Shown here: piece by piece, positions 19,861-29,218 of the stretch
Numbering within the stretch: position 1 is the stretch's first letter
How the letters are laid out: each line of letters starts with the position of its first letter
Source: Candidatus Nanopelagicales bacterium
GTDB lineage: Bacteria; Actinomycetota; Actinomycetes; S36-B12; GCA-2699445
Assembly: GCA_037045355.1 (NCBI GenBank)
Contig: JBAOHO010000009.1
Span: forward strand, 1 to 64,000
Length of the DNA stretch: 64,000 nt
Reading direction: 5' to 3'
Program-made: the position numbers and the translations under genes
The notes under the pieces: generated by a model
Seen by the model: the letters and a program-made list of their open reading frames with translations, nothing else
What the model was told of the DNA's origin: nothing
Databases searched by the model: none

Positions 19861-21585
19861 GCGGGGCAGCGATTCGCCGGCGACGCGCACTGTCTGGGAG
19901 ATGGAGTGCCACATGTGCCCCTCGCCGAGTAACTCCGTGAAGCCGGTTCGATCGAGGACCCGGCGCGCCTGGTAATGCAGCCGAGCGATGTAGAGATCGA
20001 TCTCGCCTGCCCGCAACTCGTTGACAAGGCTGACGAGCGCATCCGAAGTTGTGGAGTCCATCTGGCTGGAGGCCTCGAGGTCGAGCACCACCACGCGCGT
20101 ATCTGGGTGACTGTCGACGAACTCGAGAACGGCATCATGGGCTCGCGCGGCATTGGCCCAGAACAGCGGCGTGTTGAGTCGCAGCACCGCCACACCATGT
20201 TCGGTGACCCGGTTGGGGTGTTCCACGATGGCACCCCACCCCGCCACCTCGCCCGGGATCCGACCCAACTCGTCGATCGTGACCCGGCTGGACCGAAACG
20301 TGATCCCGACGACTGAGATCGCAACCGCCGCGAGGAGCCCGTACAGCGGTCCGAACAGCAGGACACCCAGCAGACCGGTTAGCGCGGCGACCAGGTCGAC
20401 GGTGCGGGCCTTGCGGTAGCGGTTCAGCGTCGGCCAGTCGAGCAATGGCCAGACACTCGCGATGACGATCGCTGACAGCACCACTCGTGGGACGTTCGCG
20501 AGTACTCCGGTCAGGGCGACCAGGACCAGCAGGACACATGCCACGGTGACGAAACTGCTCACTTGGGTCCGGGCCCCACTCATCGCCGCCGTGGAGGTTC
20601 GGCTGAGGCTGCCCGTCACAGACATCCCACCGGTGAATCCGCTGGCGATGTTCGACATGCCCGTTCCGAAGAACTCCTGGTCCGAGTTCACCCGATAACC
20701 ACCCTGGGCCGCGAAGAGGCGGGCTGCGGACAGTCCTTCACCGACTCCTGCAATGGCCACGGCGAGCCCCCCCAGCAGGATCGTTCCGGCGTCCGCCGCG
20801 GTGATGCTGGGCACCGAGAACGAGGGAAGGCCCGGTGGGATCGCTCCGAGTACTTCGACGCCTTCTTCCACGGCAGGCAGGAAGACCGCCACAGCGATCC
20901 CGACGGCCATCAGGATCAGGGCCCACGGAATGGCCCGTGACAGCAGGGGACCGACGAAGACGATCGCGAGCGCGATGACTCCCAGAATCAGGGTGTGGAT
21001 GTCGGTCTGGGGCAGTTGGGTCAGGCTCTGCATCAGGCGCGGCACGAACTGAGGCGTGGTGACCGGAATCCCCAACAGGTGGGGCAGTTCGCCGACTATG
21101 ACGACCAGTGAAAGTCCGATGCTGAATCCGGTGATCACCGGTCTTGAGATGAAGTCGGTCACCCACCCCAAGCGCAGGACTCCGATGAAGGCGAGGAACA
21201 GTCCGGCCGATATCGCAACGCCGGCAGTGAGCGCGGTGGCCTTGGCCGGGTCGTCTCGCCCGACGATGTCGAAGACGACAGCACCGGACATGATCGCGAC
21301 TGTCGATGTCGGGCCGATGGAGACCTGGCGTGATGATCCGAAGATTGCGTACAAGATCAGGGCCGCAGGGAGCGCGTACAACCCCACCTGGACCGGTACG
21401 TCGGCAACGGTGGAGTACCCCATCGCGGTGGGGATGGCCACTGACGCCACCGCGAGGCCCGCCACGATGTCGCCGCGCAGGTACATCCGGCGATAGCGTG
21501 GCAGCCAGCCGACGATCGGCACGTACTGGGCGATCGTGCTGGTCGGCGTCGGCGGGGGTGTCGTCGTCGGTGTGGCGGCTGGCAT
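19858..21585 (-). CDS. SulP-family anion transporter with STAS domain
   Basis: 575 residues. A Pro/Thr-rich start is followed by the SulP membrane domain of 10-14 helices (signature region around LRGDIVAGLAVASVAIPTAMGYSTVADVP) and a C-terminal STAS domain (about 440-560; VAVLRLNTPLFWANAARAHD, VVLDLEASSQMDSTTSDAL). The STAS Ser/Thr phosphorylation loop is present as SSQMDSTT. SulP proteins import sulfate, bicarbonate or dicarboxylates. Sulfate is attractive because a sulfotransferase cluster lies about 5 kb away, but no sulfate assimilation genes are in the window and bicarbonate is equally possible. Confidence 0.93.
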   Translation of the reverse strand: MPAATPTTTPPPTPTSTIAQYVPIVGWLPRYRRMYLRGDIVAGLAVASVAIPTAMGYSTVADVPVQVGLYALPAALILYAIFGSSRQVSIGPTSTVAIMSGAVVFDIVGRDDPAKATALTAGVAISAGLFLAFIGVLRLGWVTDFISRPVITGFSIGLSLVVIVGELPHLLGIPVTTPQFVPRLMQSLTQLPQTDIHTLILGVIALAIVFVGPLLSRAIPWALILMAVGIAVAVFLPAVEEGVEVLGAIPPGLPSFSVPSITAADAGTILLGGLAVAIAGVGEGLSAARLFAAQGGYRVNSDQEFFGTGMSNIASGFTGGMSVTGSLSRTSTAAMSGARTQVSSFVTVACVLLVLVALTGVLANVPRVVLSAIVIASVWPLLDWPTLNRYRKARTVDLVAALTGLLGVLLFGPLYGLLAAVAISVVGITFRSSRVTIDELGRIPGEVAGWGAIVEHPNRVTEHGVAVLRLNTPLFWANAARAHDAVLEFVDSHPDTRVVVLDLEASSQMDSTTSDALVSLVNELRAGEIDLYIARLHYQARRVLDRTGFTELLGEGHMWHSISQTVRVAGESLPR

Positions 21586-21849
21586 GGGTGGCTCTCAGTG
21601 GTGGCTTGCTCTGCGGGGTTGGTGGTAGCTGCGGCGTGTTGTCGCAGGGCAGACCGATCGCCGCGCCTACCCGACCGATCGCACCGTGCGAACCGATCGC
21701 CATGCTTGAACGAACGGTGAACCTGAGGTTACCCACTCGTGGCATTCCGTTTCCCGCCCAACGACCACCCGCAGACCAGCCGGGACGGTGGTCGGGATCG
21801 GAAACCGCGTCGGGGGTAGGGCGTCGTGGGTGGGGCGTAGCGTATCCAC
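21586..21849. promoter_or_regulatory. Divergent SulP/uvrB intergenic region with ACCGATCGC repeats
   Basis: The sequence ACCGATCG occurs at 21653, 21674 and 21692, each containing the palindrome CGATCG, 70-115 bp upstream of the SulP start. A bulged stem (GTGAACC/GGTTAC) lies at about 21716-21734. These could be operator sites for the transporter. The uvrB side carries TAGCGT six bases before its ATG. Confidence 0.4.
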
Positions 21850-21850
21850 A
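21838..21850 (+). promoter_or_regulatory. -10 box for a leaderless uvrB mRNA
   Basis: TAGCGT (21838-21843) followed by 6 nt and the ATG of uvrB at 21850; no Shine-Dalgarno sequence in between. Confidence 0.5.
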
Positions 21851-23940
21851 TGGCCCGTCCCGTCACTGATCTGCAGCGCACCGTGGCCCCATTCGAGGTG
21901 GTGTCGGAGTTCGAGCCGGCCGGCGACCAGCCCACCGCGATCGCCGAGATCACCCGGCGCATCCAAGCGGGCGAGCGCGACGTTGTCCTGCTGGGAGCCA
22001 CGGGCACGGGTAAGTCCGCAACAACGGCGTGGCTGGTCGAGCAGCTGCAGCGACCGACGCTGGTGCTGGCGCCCAACAAGACCCTCGCCGCCCAGCTCGC
22101 GAACGAGTTCCGCGAACTCCTGCCGAACAACGCCGTCGAGTACTTCGTGTCGTACTACGACTACTACCAACCTGAGGCGTACATCCCCCAGTCGGATACC
22201 TACATCGAGAAGGACTCCTCGATCAACGAGGAAGTCGAACGATTGCGGCACTCGGCGACGAACTCCCTGCTCACTCGCCGGGATGTTCTGGTGGTCGCCT
22301 CGGTATCCGCGATCTACGGGCTCGGCACGCCGCAGGAGTACGTCGATCGCATGGTGCAACTGCGGGTCGGCGGTACCTGGGATCGCGATGGGCTGTTGCG
22401 GCGCCTCGTCGAGATGCAGTACGTCCGCAATGACGTCGCCTTCCAGCGTGGCACGTTCCGGGTGCGGGGTGACACCGTCGAGATCTTCCCTGTCTACGAG
22501 GAGCATCCCGTGCGCGTCGAGATGTTCGGGGACGAGGTCGATCGGCTCATGACCTTGCATCCCGTCACCGGCGAGGTACTCACCGAGGACCAGGAACTCT
22601 ACGTCTTTCCCGCCACTCACTATGTGGCCGGTCCCGAGCGGATGCAGCGGGCCGTGCGTGACATCGAGCAGGAGTTGGGGCAGCGACTTGCGGAGTTGGA
22701 GCGGCAGAACAAGTTGCTGGAGGCGCAGCGGCTACGAATGCGCACGGAGTATGACATCGAGATGATGCGGCAGGTGGGCAGTTGCAGCGGCATCGAGAAC
22801 TACTCGCGCCACATCGACGGCCGCGGACCCGGCACTCCTCCGAACTGTCTGCTCGACTACTTTCCCGAGGACTTCCTCCTGGTGATCGACGAGTCGCATG
22901 TGACCGTTCCGCAGATCGGCGGCATGTACGAAGGTGACATGAGCCGCAAACGCAATCTCGTCGACCATGGATTCCGACTGCCGTCGGCGATGGACAACCG
23001 GCCGTTGCGGTGGGAGGAGTTCGTCGATCGCATCGGTCAGACCATCTATCTGTCCGCCACGCCGGGCCCCTACGAACTTCAGCGAGTCCACAACGATGTC
23101 GTCGAGCAAGTCATCCGGCCGACGGGCCTGCTCGATCCCGAGATCATCCTCAAGCCCACCAAGGGGCAGATCGACGATCTCATCGCCGAGATCCGCACCC
23201 GGCAGGACCGCGACGAGAGGGTCCTGGTGACCACCTTGACCAAACGGATGGCCGAGGACTTGACCGACTACCTGCTCGAGCAAGGCATCAGGGTGCGCTA
23301 CCTGCACTCGGACATCGACACCATCCGCCGGATCGAACTGCTGCGTGAACTTCGTCTGGGGGAGTACGACGTCCTGGTGGGCATCAATCTTCTCCGCGAA
23401 GGCCTTGATCTGCCCGAGGTTTCCCTCGTCTCGATTCTCGATGCCGACAAGGAGGGCTTCCTACGCAGTGAACGCAGCCTGATCCAGACCATCGGCCGCG
23501 CCGCTCGCAACGTCTCCGGACAGGTGCACATGTACGCCGACGACATCACGGATTCCATGCGTACTGCGATCGACGAGACCAATCGTCGGCGTGCCAAGCA
23601 GGCCTCCTACAACACCGAGCACGGGATCGACCCAACGCCGCTTCGCAAGCGCATCGCGGATCTCACCGATCTCCTCGCCCGAGAGGACGAGGACACCGAG
23701 ACTCTCTTGGGATCCGGGCGCAACCAAAGCCGTGGGCGGGGCCGGGTCAGTGTCGTGTCCCCGGTGGCGGAACGGCAGCCACGCAGCCTGGCCGAGTCGG
23801 AACTGCTCGACCTGATCGAGCAACTGACCGAACAGATGCATGTGGCCGCCGCGGAACTTCAGTTCGAAGTCGCCGCGAGATACCGCGACGAGATCCACGG
23901 CCTCAAGCGCGAACTGCGTGGCATGCAGGAGGCCACCTGA
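21850..23940 (+). CDS. uvrB: Excinuclease ABC subunit B
   Basis: 696 residues. Walker A GATGTGKSATT near residues 54-64, the Tyr-rich beta-hairpin VSYYDYYQPEAYIPQSD that clamps damaged DNA, helicase motif II-type VIDESHV, motif VI QTIGRAARN and the C-terminal UVR motif (about 655-690) that binds UvrC. All expected features and length are present. UvrB receives the lesion from UvrA and recruits UvrC; uvrA and uvrC are in the same window but in separate transcription units. Confidence 0.98.
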   Translation: MARPVTDLQRTVAPFEVVSEFEPAGDQPTAIAEITRRIQAGERDVVLLGATGTGKSATTAWLVEQLQRPTLVLAPNKTLAAQLANEFRELLPNNAVEYFVSYYDYYQPEAYIPQSDTYIEKDSSINEEVERLRHSATNSLLTRRDVLVVASVSAIYGLGTPQEYVDRMVQLRVGGTWDRDGLLRRLVEMQYVRNDVAFQRGTFRVRGDTVEIFPVYEEHPVRVEMFGDEVDRLMTLHPVTGEVLTEDQELYVFPATHYVAGPERMQRAVRDIEQELGQRLAELERQNKLLEAQRLRMRTEYDIEMMRQVGSCSGIENYSRHIDGRGPGTPPNCLLDYFPEDFLLVIDESHVTVPQIGGMYEGDMSRKRNLVDHGFRLPSAMDNRPLRWEEFVDRIGQTIYLSATPGPYELQRVHNDVVEQVIRPTGLLDPEIILKPTKGQIDDLIAEIRTRQDRDERVLVTTLTKRMAEDLTDYLLEQGIRVRYLHSDIDTIRRIELLRELRLGEYDVLVGINLLREGLDLPEVSLVSILDADKEGFLRSERSLIQTIGRAARNVSGQVHMYADDITDSMRTAIDETNRRRAKQASYNTEHGIDPTPLRKRIADLTDLLAREDEDTETLLGSGRNQSRGRGRVSVVSPVAERQPRSLAESELLDLIEQLTEQMHVAAAELQFEVAARYRDEIHGLKRELRGMQEAT

Positions 23941-23946
23941 CCCCCA

Positions 23947-24774
23947 TCACGGAGCAGTGACAGCAGCGTCCACGACTTCGGCGAACCCGGCGCAGCCCGA
24001 ACCCCCGATGTGGACTCCATCGGGGGCCATCCACTCTGGATGTTCGGCCGCTTGTGCCGCGAAGTCGGCGATCCGCACATTGTCGTAGTTCTGCGCCTTC
24101 GAGCGGATCATTCTGTTCAGGGAATCCGCAAACGAGTACTTGTCCTCCGCGGGCAAGGCGATGGTCACCCACACGACGCGCCGGTCGGTTCCAGTGACTG
24201 TCATCACCTCGTCGAACCCGGACTCCGCGAAAGGGCCGTTGGTGCCCAGGTGCACGACCACTGTGTTCGGTAAACCATTCCCGGCATGCGAGCGCAGGCT
24301 CTGCAGACCGACATCGAACTGTCGACCCACCTCGGAGTCCACTGAATACCCCAACGGAGCCAGGCAACTCTCAGCTCCCAGTGAGACGGAGTCGCCGATC
24401 AGCAAGCCTCCCGAGGGGCGAGGTTCGGGGCGGGCGCGAGCCACCGACCGCACTGTGGCGGCTTCGCCGTCGGAGTCCGACTCAGCCTCTGTCGCTGCCT
24501 CGCGGACGTCCCGGGCCCGACCGATCGTGCGCAGCAGACTCTCATGCGAGGAGCGTGCGGCTGTCAGAGATCCGATGACCGCGGTGCGCACCCGCATCAG
24601 CCGGTCGACGAACGGATCGAGTTGGGCGGCGGCGACGGCATCCGCCGCAGCGGCATCGGCGGCGGCCTGCGTCTCGCTGCGATTGTGCAGGTTCATCATG
24701 ACCGCGGCGAGCGCGATCACGGTGAGCAGGATCGCGCCTGAGACGAGGATCGTCGTGCGCCTGCTCACGCTCAC
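23947..24774 (-). CDS. Membrane-anchored SGNH/GDSL-type hydrolase
   Basis: About 275 residues from a GTG at 24774 (GTG 24768 also possible); the open frame further upstream overlaps terC and is not coding. One N-terminal membrane helix (VSGAILLTVIALAAVMMNL) is followed by an Ala-rich, helical or coiled-coil segment and a C-terminal SGNH domain: GDSVSLG with the nucleophile Ser, HLGTNGP, and the catalytic pair in APDGVHIGG. This resembles the SGNH domains that act on acylated cell-surface polymers or peptidoglycan. A second, shorter SGNH protein lies at 38.0-38.7 kb. It converges on uvrB with 6 nt between stops. Confidence 0.82.
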   Translation of the reverse strand: MSVSRRTTILVSGAILLTVIALAAVMMNLHNRSETQAAADAAAADAVAAAQLDPFVDRLMRVRTAVIGSLTAARSSHESLLRTIGRARDVREAATEAESDSDGEAATVRSVARARPEPRPSGGLLIGDSVSLGAESCLAPLGYSVDSEVGRQFDVGLQSLRSHAGNGLPNTVVVHLGTNGPFAESGFDEVMTVTGTDRRVVWVTIALPAEDKYSFADSLNRMIRSKAQNYDNVRIADFAAQAAEHPEWMAPDGVHIGGSGCAGFAEVVDAAVTAP

Positions 24775-24823
24775 GGACTGTAGTCGCCAGGTGCGTGAGG
24801 TGGGGCGGATTCGGGCAAACCGG

Positions 24824-25885
24824 TCAGTCGTCGGAGGCCGGGGCTCGCTCACCGCCCCGGTCGTCGCCGAGGGATTCCAGTGCTTCGGCCTCATGGCGCA
24901 GGGACTGCGACCGAAGGGCTGAAGCGCCGGGCGTGACCAGCCCGGGGTGGGTCCGCACGTACAGGAGGGAGGCGACGGTGGTGATGGCAAGGACCCCGAT
25001 GATCACGGCCAGTGACTGCACGATCGAGATCTCCGGAACGTGGAGGTCGGTCGTCTCATTGATGGCATGCAGGATCAACTTGACGCCGATGAATCCCAGG
25101 ATCACCGCCAGGCCGATCGACAAGAACACCAGCCGTTCCAGCAGGCCGCTCACGAGGAAGTACAACTGGCGCAGACCCATGAGGGCGAAGGCATTGGCGG
25201 CGAAGACCAAGTAGGCCTCCTGCGTCAGACCGAAGATCGCGGGAATCGAATCCAGCGCGAACAACACGTCGGTCGTGCCGATCGCGACCATGACGAGCAG
25301 CATCGGGGTGAGAACCCGCCGACCGTCGACCACCGCAGTCAGCGCAGAGCCGTGGTACTCCCGCGTGGTGGGAAAGAAGCGCTCCACAGTTCGGACGACG
25401 ATGTTGTTGCCCGCCTCAGAGTCGTCGTCCTCACCCCCGCGCAAGAGTTTCACCGCTGTGAGGATCAGCAAGGCACCGAACAGGTAGAACGTGAAACTGA
25501 AGCGCTGCAAAGCTGCTGCGCCGACGACGATGAGGATGCCGCGCAGGATCAGCGCGATCAGGACCCCGACCAGCAGCACCCGGTGCTGATGGATGCGAGG
25601 CACGGCGAATGACGCCATGATCACGATGAACACGAACAGGTTGTCGACGCTCAGCGAGTACTCGGTGATGTAGCCGGCGAAGAACTCACCGGCCTTCGCG
25701 GCGCCGAACGCCATGTAGATGAAGATTCCGAAGGCAATTGCCAAGGCGATGTAGAACACGACCCACCGAGTGGCCTGCTTCGGTCCGAACTCTCCGGGTT
25801 TGCTGTCGACCAGCAAGAGATCGAGAACGATAATGCCCAGCAGCCCGACGATGGTCGCAGCCCACAACCACCCGGGGACATCCAC
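24824..25885 (-). CDS. TerC-family integral membrane protein
   Basis: 353 residues with about nine membrane helices and the TerC signature of acidic residues inside helices: EYSLSVDNLFVF and the second repeat TTDVLFALDSIPAIFG. TerC proteins are linked to tellurite resistance and to Mn2+ export, often for loading secreted metalloproteins. The cytoplasmic tail is charged. terC next to uvrB is a common actinobacterial arrangement. I looked for the yybP-ykoY Mn2+ riboswitch upstream and do not see it in the short space before the gene. Confidence 0.92.
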   Translation of the reverse strand: MDVPGWLWAATIVGLLGIIVLDLLLVDSKPGEFGPKQATRWVVFYIALAIAFGIFIYMAFGAAKAGEFFAGYITEYSLSVDNLFVFIVIMASFAVPRIHQHRVLLVGVLIALILRGILIVVGAAALQRFSFTFYLFGALLILTAVKLLRGGEDDDSEAGNNIVVRTVERFFPTTREYHGSALTAVVDGRRVLTPMLLVMVAIGTTDVLFALDSIPAIFGLTQEAYLVFAANAFALMGLRQLYFLVSGLLERLVFLSIGLAVILGFIGVKLILHAINETTDLHVPEISIVQSLAVIIGVLAITTVASLLYVRTHPGLVTPGASALRSQSLRHEAEALESLGDDRGGERAPASDD

Positions 25886-25919
25886 GCGCCCAGGGTACCC
25901 GGCCGGCTGGGTTGCCCGA

Positions 25920-26228
25920 TCAGCGTGAAGGTGGCGTCGAGTTCATCACCACGCGCGCTGCGGCGAGATCGTCGGCGGGTACCTGCACCTGGTAACTGCC
26001 GTCCAGATCGACCACCCGGTGGCGAATGCCGGCCCGGTCCAGGCCCGCTGCCAGCCGACTGCAATCACCCCACGTGTGGGGACCGAGGACCGGTGCCAGC
26101 ACATCGTCGTCCGCCAGGCGGGAGCGATTGCCACGGAAGTTGCGCCGGAGCAGCCACACCACGAGCAGTAGGGCGGAAAGGGCGAACAGGGGCCCGAACG
26201 CATACGAGAACGAACCCCAGGACGGCAT
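25920..26228 (-). CDS. Small membrane-anchored protein, unknown
   Basis: About 102 residues from the ATG at 26228 (the frame extends to 26276 without a better start). One N-terminal membrane helix (FGPLFALSALLLVVWLL), basic residues after it, then a soluble domain of about 60 residues, TWGDCSRLAAGLDRAGIRHRVVDLDGSYQVQVP, with alternating strands and helices like a small SPOR or DUF2007-type fold. Possibly cotranscribed with terC (34 nt upstream of it). No function can be assigned. Confidence 0.7.
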   Translation of the reverse strand: MPSWGSFSYAFGPLFALSALLLVVWLLRRNFRGNRSRLADDDVLAPVLGPHTWGDCSRLAAGLDRAGIRHRVVDLDGSYQVQVPADDLAAARVVMNSTPPSR

Positions 26229-26260
26229 GTCTCGATTGTCGTTCGGTTCGGCACTTTCGG

Positions 26261-26962
26261 CTATTCGGCGAACCATGCATCAGCCAGGTCGAGGAACTCG
26301 TAGTCGGCCGCGTACCAGCCGCGCAGATTGGCCCGAGACCTGGCCGTGACCTCTGCGGGCCGAGGGGGCAGCGGCGGATTGCGATGAGCGGTATCGGCGG
26401 CTCGCGGTAGTTGGAAGCGATCGGGCGGGATTCCGAGCCGAGCGGCCAGACGCGGGGCGTCGGTGTCCAGCGTCCGGGTTCGTAACATCGCCAGGCATTC
26501 CCCACGACGTCGCTGCAGGGTGTCGGGGTTCTCGAACCAGTCCCAGTAACTGGATCGGACGTGGTTGATCGAGCGCATGGCTCGTTCGGCTTCCGCGCGC
26601 AGGTCCCGGTCCTCGCAGTCGAGGGCCGCCCCGAGATCGTGCGGGTGTGTGAAGCGGGCGAACGCAATGGCCTCGGCGTGGGAGTGGGGATAGTCGTAGC
26701 GCGGACGGCCGCAGCGCATCCGGCTGCCGAAGGCGCTCACGAACCGGTCGATCGGGTCCCGGGCGGTGAACACCCACGGTTCCCCCGGCGGGAGTTGCGC
26801 CAGGGTGACCTCATGGCCGTGACAAGCGACACGGATGCGGCTGTACCGGTCAGCGGCCCGAAAGGCATCGACGAGTGCGGTCGATCCGGTCTTCCCGATC
26901 CGCAGCAGATGCACGACCGGGCGGTGATCGCTGGGCATGCCTCGATCGAACTCGTCACTCAC
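26261..26962 (-). CDS. Sulfotransferase-family protein (first of three)
   Basis: About 233 residues from a GTG at 26962 that overlaps the MFS stop by 8 nt and has AGGGGGAG seven bases upstream; the longer open frame lies within the MFS gene. The 5'-phosphosulfate (PAPS) binding loop is LLRIGKTGSTALVDAF and the 3'-phosphate region TARDPIDRFVSAF. This places it among Sulfotransfer_2-like proteins that move sulfate from PAPS to a sugar or lipid hydroxyl. It is the last gene of a five-gene unit with overlapping ends. Confidence 0.8.
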   Translation of the reverse strand: MSDEFDRGMPSDHRPVVHLLRIGKTGSTALVDAFRAADRYSRIRVACHGHEVTLAQLPPGEPWVFTARDPIDRFVSAFGSRMRCGRPRYDYPHSHAEAIAFARFTHPHDLGAALDCEDRDLRAEAERAMRSINHVRSSYWDWFENPDTLQRRRGECLAMLRTRTLDTDAPRLAARLGIPPDRFQLPRAADTAHRNPPLPPRPAEVTARSRANLRGWYAADYEFLDLADAWFAE

Positions 26963-28409
26963 GGGTGGCTCCCCCCTGCTCGTGACCGAGTGGGGGCGAC
27001 TGTTCGGGACCTCGCAGCCGCTCGCCCGCGACCGGCCGCAGCCGCGTGCCGGCGAAAAGAAGAGCGAGGGTGAGGACGACCATTCCACCGAGGAGGCCGA
27101 AAGCCAGTGCCGCTTGGGCCGGCGCCGATGTGAATCGACTGGCCCCGATCCCGCTGAGCGCCGACAACACGACAAGTCCGGTCAGAGCGCTCGTCTGTCG
27201 GGCCGTTCCCAGCACCCCGCTGGCCATGAGCCGGTCTTGGCGACCCGCCTCGTTCATCGCCGCGGTGTTGGCGGGTGTCTGGCACAACGCCAGCCCAAGT
27301 CCGGCGAGAGTGAACGCGGGCACGAATCCCCAATAGGAGCGAGTAGGGATGCTGGCCAGCATGATGATCAGCCCTACACCGGCCAGACCCAACCCCCCCA
27401 CGATGGGTTTGCGCGGACCGAAGCGGTCTACGGCACGGCCCGCGAAGAACTGCCCGAACGTCAGCGCGAGGGTCAACGGCAGCAATCCGGCGCCCGCCAG
27501 GAACGGGGACATTCCGAGTGCATCCTGCATGTAGGCGGGGAAGGCGATGACCCCCCACATCTGCACGAAGCCCACCGCGACGATGACCATGAGCGCAGCC
27601 GAGAAGACCGGACGGGTGAGTTGACCGACCGGGATGATCGGATTCGGGGCCCTGCGTTCGACGACCAGGAACACCCCGACGAGCCCTGCGCCCACGACCG
27701 CCAGAATCAGCGGAATGATCGGATCGGTCGGATTGCCGAGCGACAGTTGAATGAGGCCGTAACTCACCAGCGTCAAAGAGGCGATCAGCGTGATGAGACC
27801 GGCCGTGTCGAACCGGCCCCCCACGGATTCCCGCCGGACCTCGGGCAGGCCGGAGGCTAGCCCCAGGATGTAGGGGAGGGCCAGCAGGGACAGGATCGGG
27901 TTGACGAAGAACACCCAGCGCCAGCCCAGCGTCTCGACGAGGAGTCCACCGATGAGAGGACCGCTGGACAGCGCGATGGTGGTGATTGCGGTGTAGAGAG
28001 CGATTCCGCGGCCGCGTCGGTCGCGCGGGAACGCGTTGGCCACCATGGCCTGGGAGGCGGTGAACATGGCAGCGGCCGCCAACCCCTGGATGAACCGGGC
28101 CACCGCCAGCATGGTGCCGTCGACCGACAGACCGGCCCCCAAGGACCCGAGAGCAAAACCGATGATCCCCACGACAAACATCGGGCGTTGCCCGACGTGC
28201 CGCCCCAGGGCGCCGAACGCAGCAGCGAAGGCCGCGAGCGGCAGCAGGTAGGCCACGACCGCCCACAGGGCCTCGTCGCTGTCCAACCCGAGATCGACGG
28301 TCATCGTCGGCAGGGCCACCCCGATGATCGTCTGGTCGAGGAACCCGCCGACGGTAGCGGCCCCCGCCGCCAGCATGACGACGGCCCGCTGGCGAGTGAG
28401 ACTCACCAT
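26955..28409 (-). CDS. MFS transporter, DHA2-type (14-helix) exporter
   Basis: About 484 residues from the ATG at 28409, which overlaps the next sulfotransferase stop by 7 nt. Motif C-like glycine/proline helix, motif A GALGRHVGQRPMFV, and motif D1-like LDQTIIGVALPTM are typical of the DHA2 drug:proton antiporters (EmrB/QacA group). The number of hydrophobic segments fits 14 helices. Located between two sulfotransferase genes and overlapping both, it is a good candidate for exporting the product of the cluster. Confidence 0.9.
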   Translation of the reverse strand: MVSLTRQRAVVMLAAGAATVGGFLDQTIIGVALPTMTVDLGLDSDEALWAVVAYLLPLAAFAAAFGALGRHVGQRPMFVVGIIGFALGSLGAGLSVDGTMLAVARFIQGLAAAAMFTASQAMVANAFPRDRRGRGIALYTAITTIALSSGPLIGGLLVETLGWRWVFFVNPILSLLALPYILGLASGLPEVRRESVGGRFDTAGLITLIASLTLVSYGLIQLSLGNPTDPIIPLILAVVGAGLVGVFLVVERRAPNPIIPVGQLTRPVFSAALMVIVAVGFVQMWGVIAFPAYMQDALGMSPFLAGAGLLPLTLALTFGQFFAGRAVDRFGPRKPIVGGLGLAGVGLIIMLASIPTRSYWGFVPAFTLAGLGLALCQTPANTAAMNEAGRQDRLMASGVLGTARQTSALTGLVVLSALSGIGASRFTSAPAQAALAFGLLGGMVVLTLALLFAGTRLRPVAGERLRGPEQSPPLGHEQGGATRE

Positions 28410-29218
28410 GGTGGCGCCCCGGCCGACTGGTCGGCCAGCAGTGGCAGGGTGGCGATCGCGCGCTGCACACGATCCTGGACGTCGGCGGGCCAGTCCACTG
28501 ATTCGGCCGTGCGCCTCACCTGCGGCCTGACGATCGCGGCACACCGATCCAAGTAGTCGGCGGGCGCATCATCCACTCCGAGGAACCCCAGTGTCCTGCT
28601 TAGTTCCCCGCGGGGATCGAGGGCGAGCCGTTCCAGGCTGGTGACGTGCACCGGTGCCGGTGGGGAGTCGACAAGGCGCTGCGTCACGGTTGCCAGCAAC
28701 AGGTACCAGTCGGTGGCGGCGTGCAGGGGGTCCGGCCGACATGAGAACCAGGCCGGGGTGTCGGTGCTGAGGTGACGGGACAGCGTCGCGATGGTGTCGA
28801 AGGGGTCTCGCGTGACGCACAGCAAGCGCAGCGGAAGTCCCATGATGTCGCCGACCCGCGCCAAGGTGCCCGGGTAGAGAGCCTCGATCTCGACGGTCCC
28901 GGCCGCCTTCTTGTCGCCGATCACGCGAAGTGCTGGGGTTCGGTCGGTCTTTTCGTCAGGACCCGCGACGGTGTAGTCGTAGCCATTCCACTCGCGCCCA
29001 CGGGCCGCGAAGTCCGCCTCGCGCGCGAGCAGTACCTGCATGATCCGCGCACGATCCGCGCCGGCGGCCACGAGAGCCGCAACGTCGGCCTCCTGCGCGA
29101 TCAGAACGGACGGGTGGGCGTTGAGCAGCGATCCGAGAAGGGTTGTACCGCTGCGCGACCAGCCGAGGAACTGGCAGAAGACCGCATCCGGCAGCAGGAG
29201 GAGATCAGTGCGATGCAT
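28403..29218 (-). CDS. Sulfotransferase-family protein (second of three)
   Basis: About 271 residues from the ATG at 29218; it overlaps the aminotransferase stop by 14 nt. The PAPS loop is GWSRSGTTLLGSLLNAHP and the 3'-phosphate motif CVTRDPFDTIATLSRH, of the Sulfotransfer_3 type. A lysine after ALRVIGDKK occupies a position often close to the sulfate. Substrate unknown. Gene overlaps on both sides imply translational coupling with the MFS and aminotransferase genes. Confidence 0.85.
   Translation of the reverse strand: MHRTDLLLLPDAVFCQFLGWSRSGTTLLGSLLNAHPSVLIAQEADVAALVAAGADRARIMQVLLAREADFAARGREWNGYDYTVAGPDEKTDRTPALRVIGDKKAAGTVEIEALYPGTLARVGDIMGLPLRLLCVTRDPFDTIATLSRHLSTDTPAWFSCRPDPLHAATDWYLLLATVTQRLVDSPPAPVHVTSLERLALDPRGELSRTLGFLGVDDAPADYLDRCAAIVRPQVRRTAESVDWPADVQDRVQRAIATLPLLADQSAGAPPW

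Noticed and set aside
25886..25919. yybP-ykoY manganese riboswitch before terC
   Set aside because: Only a short spacer exists and no conserved riboswitch core is visible.
26959..28470. 503-codon frame overlapping the MFS gene on the same strand
   Set aside because: Arg/Gly/His-rich translation without motifs; the MFS frame has membrane helices and family motifs.
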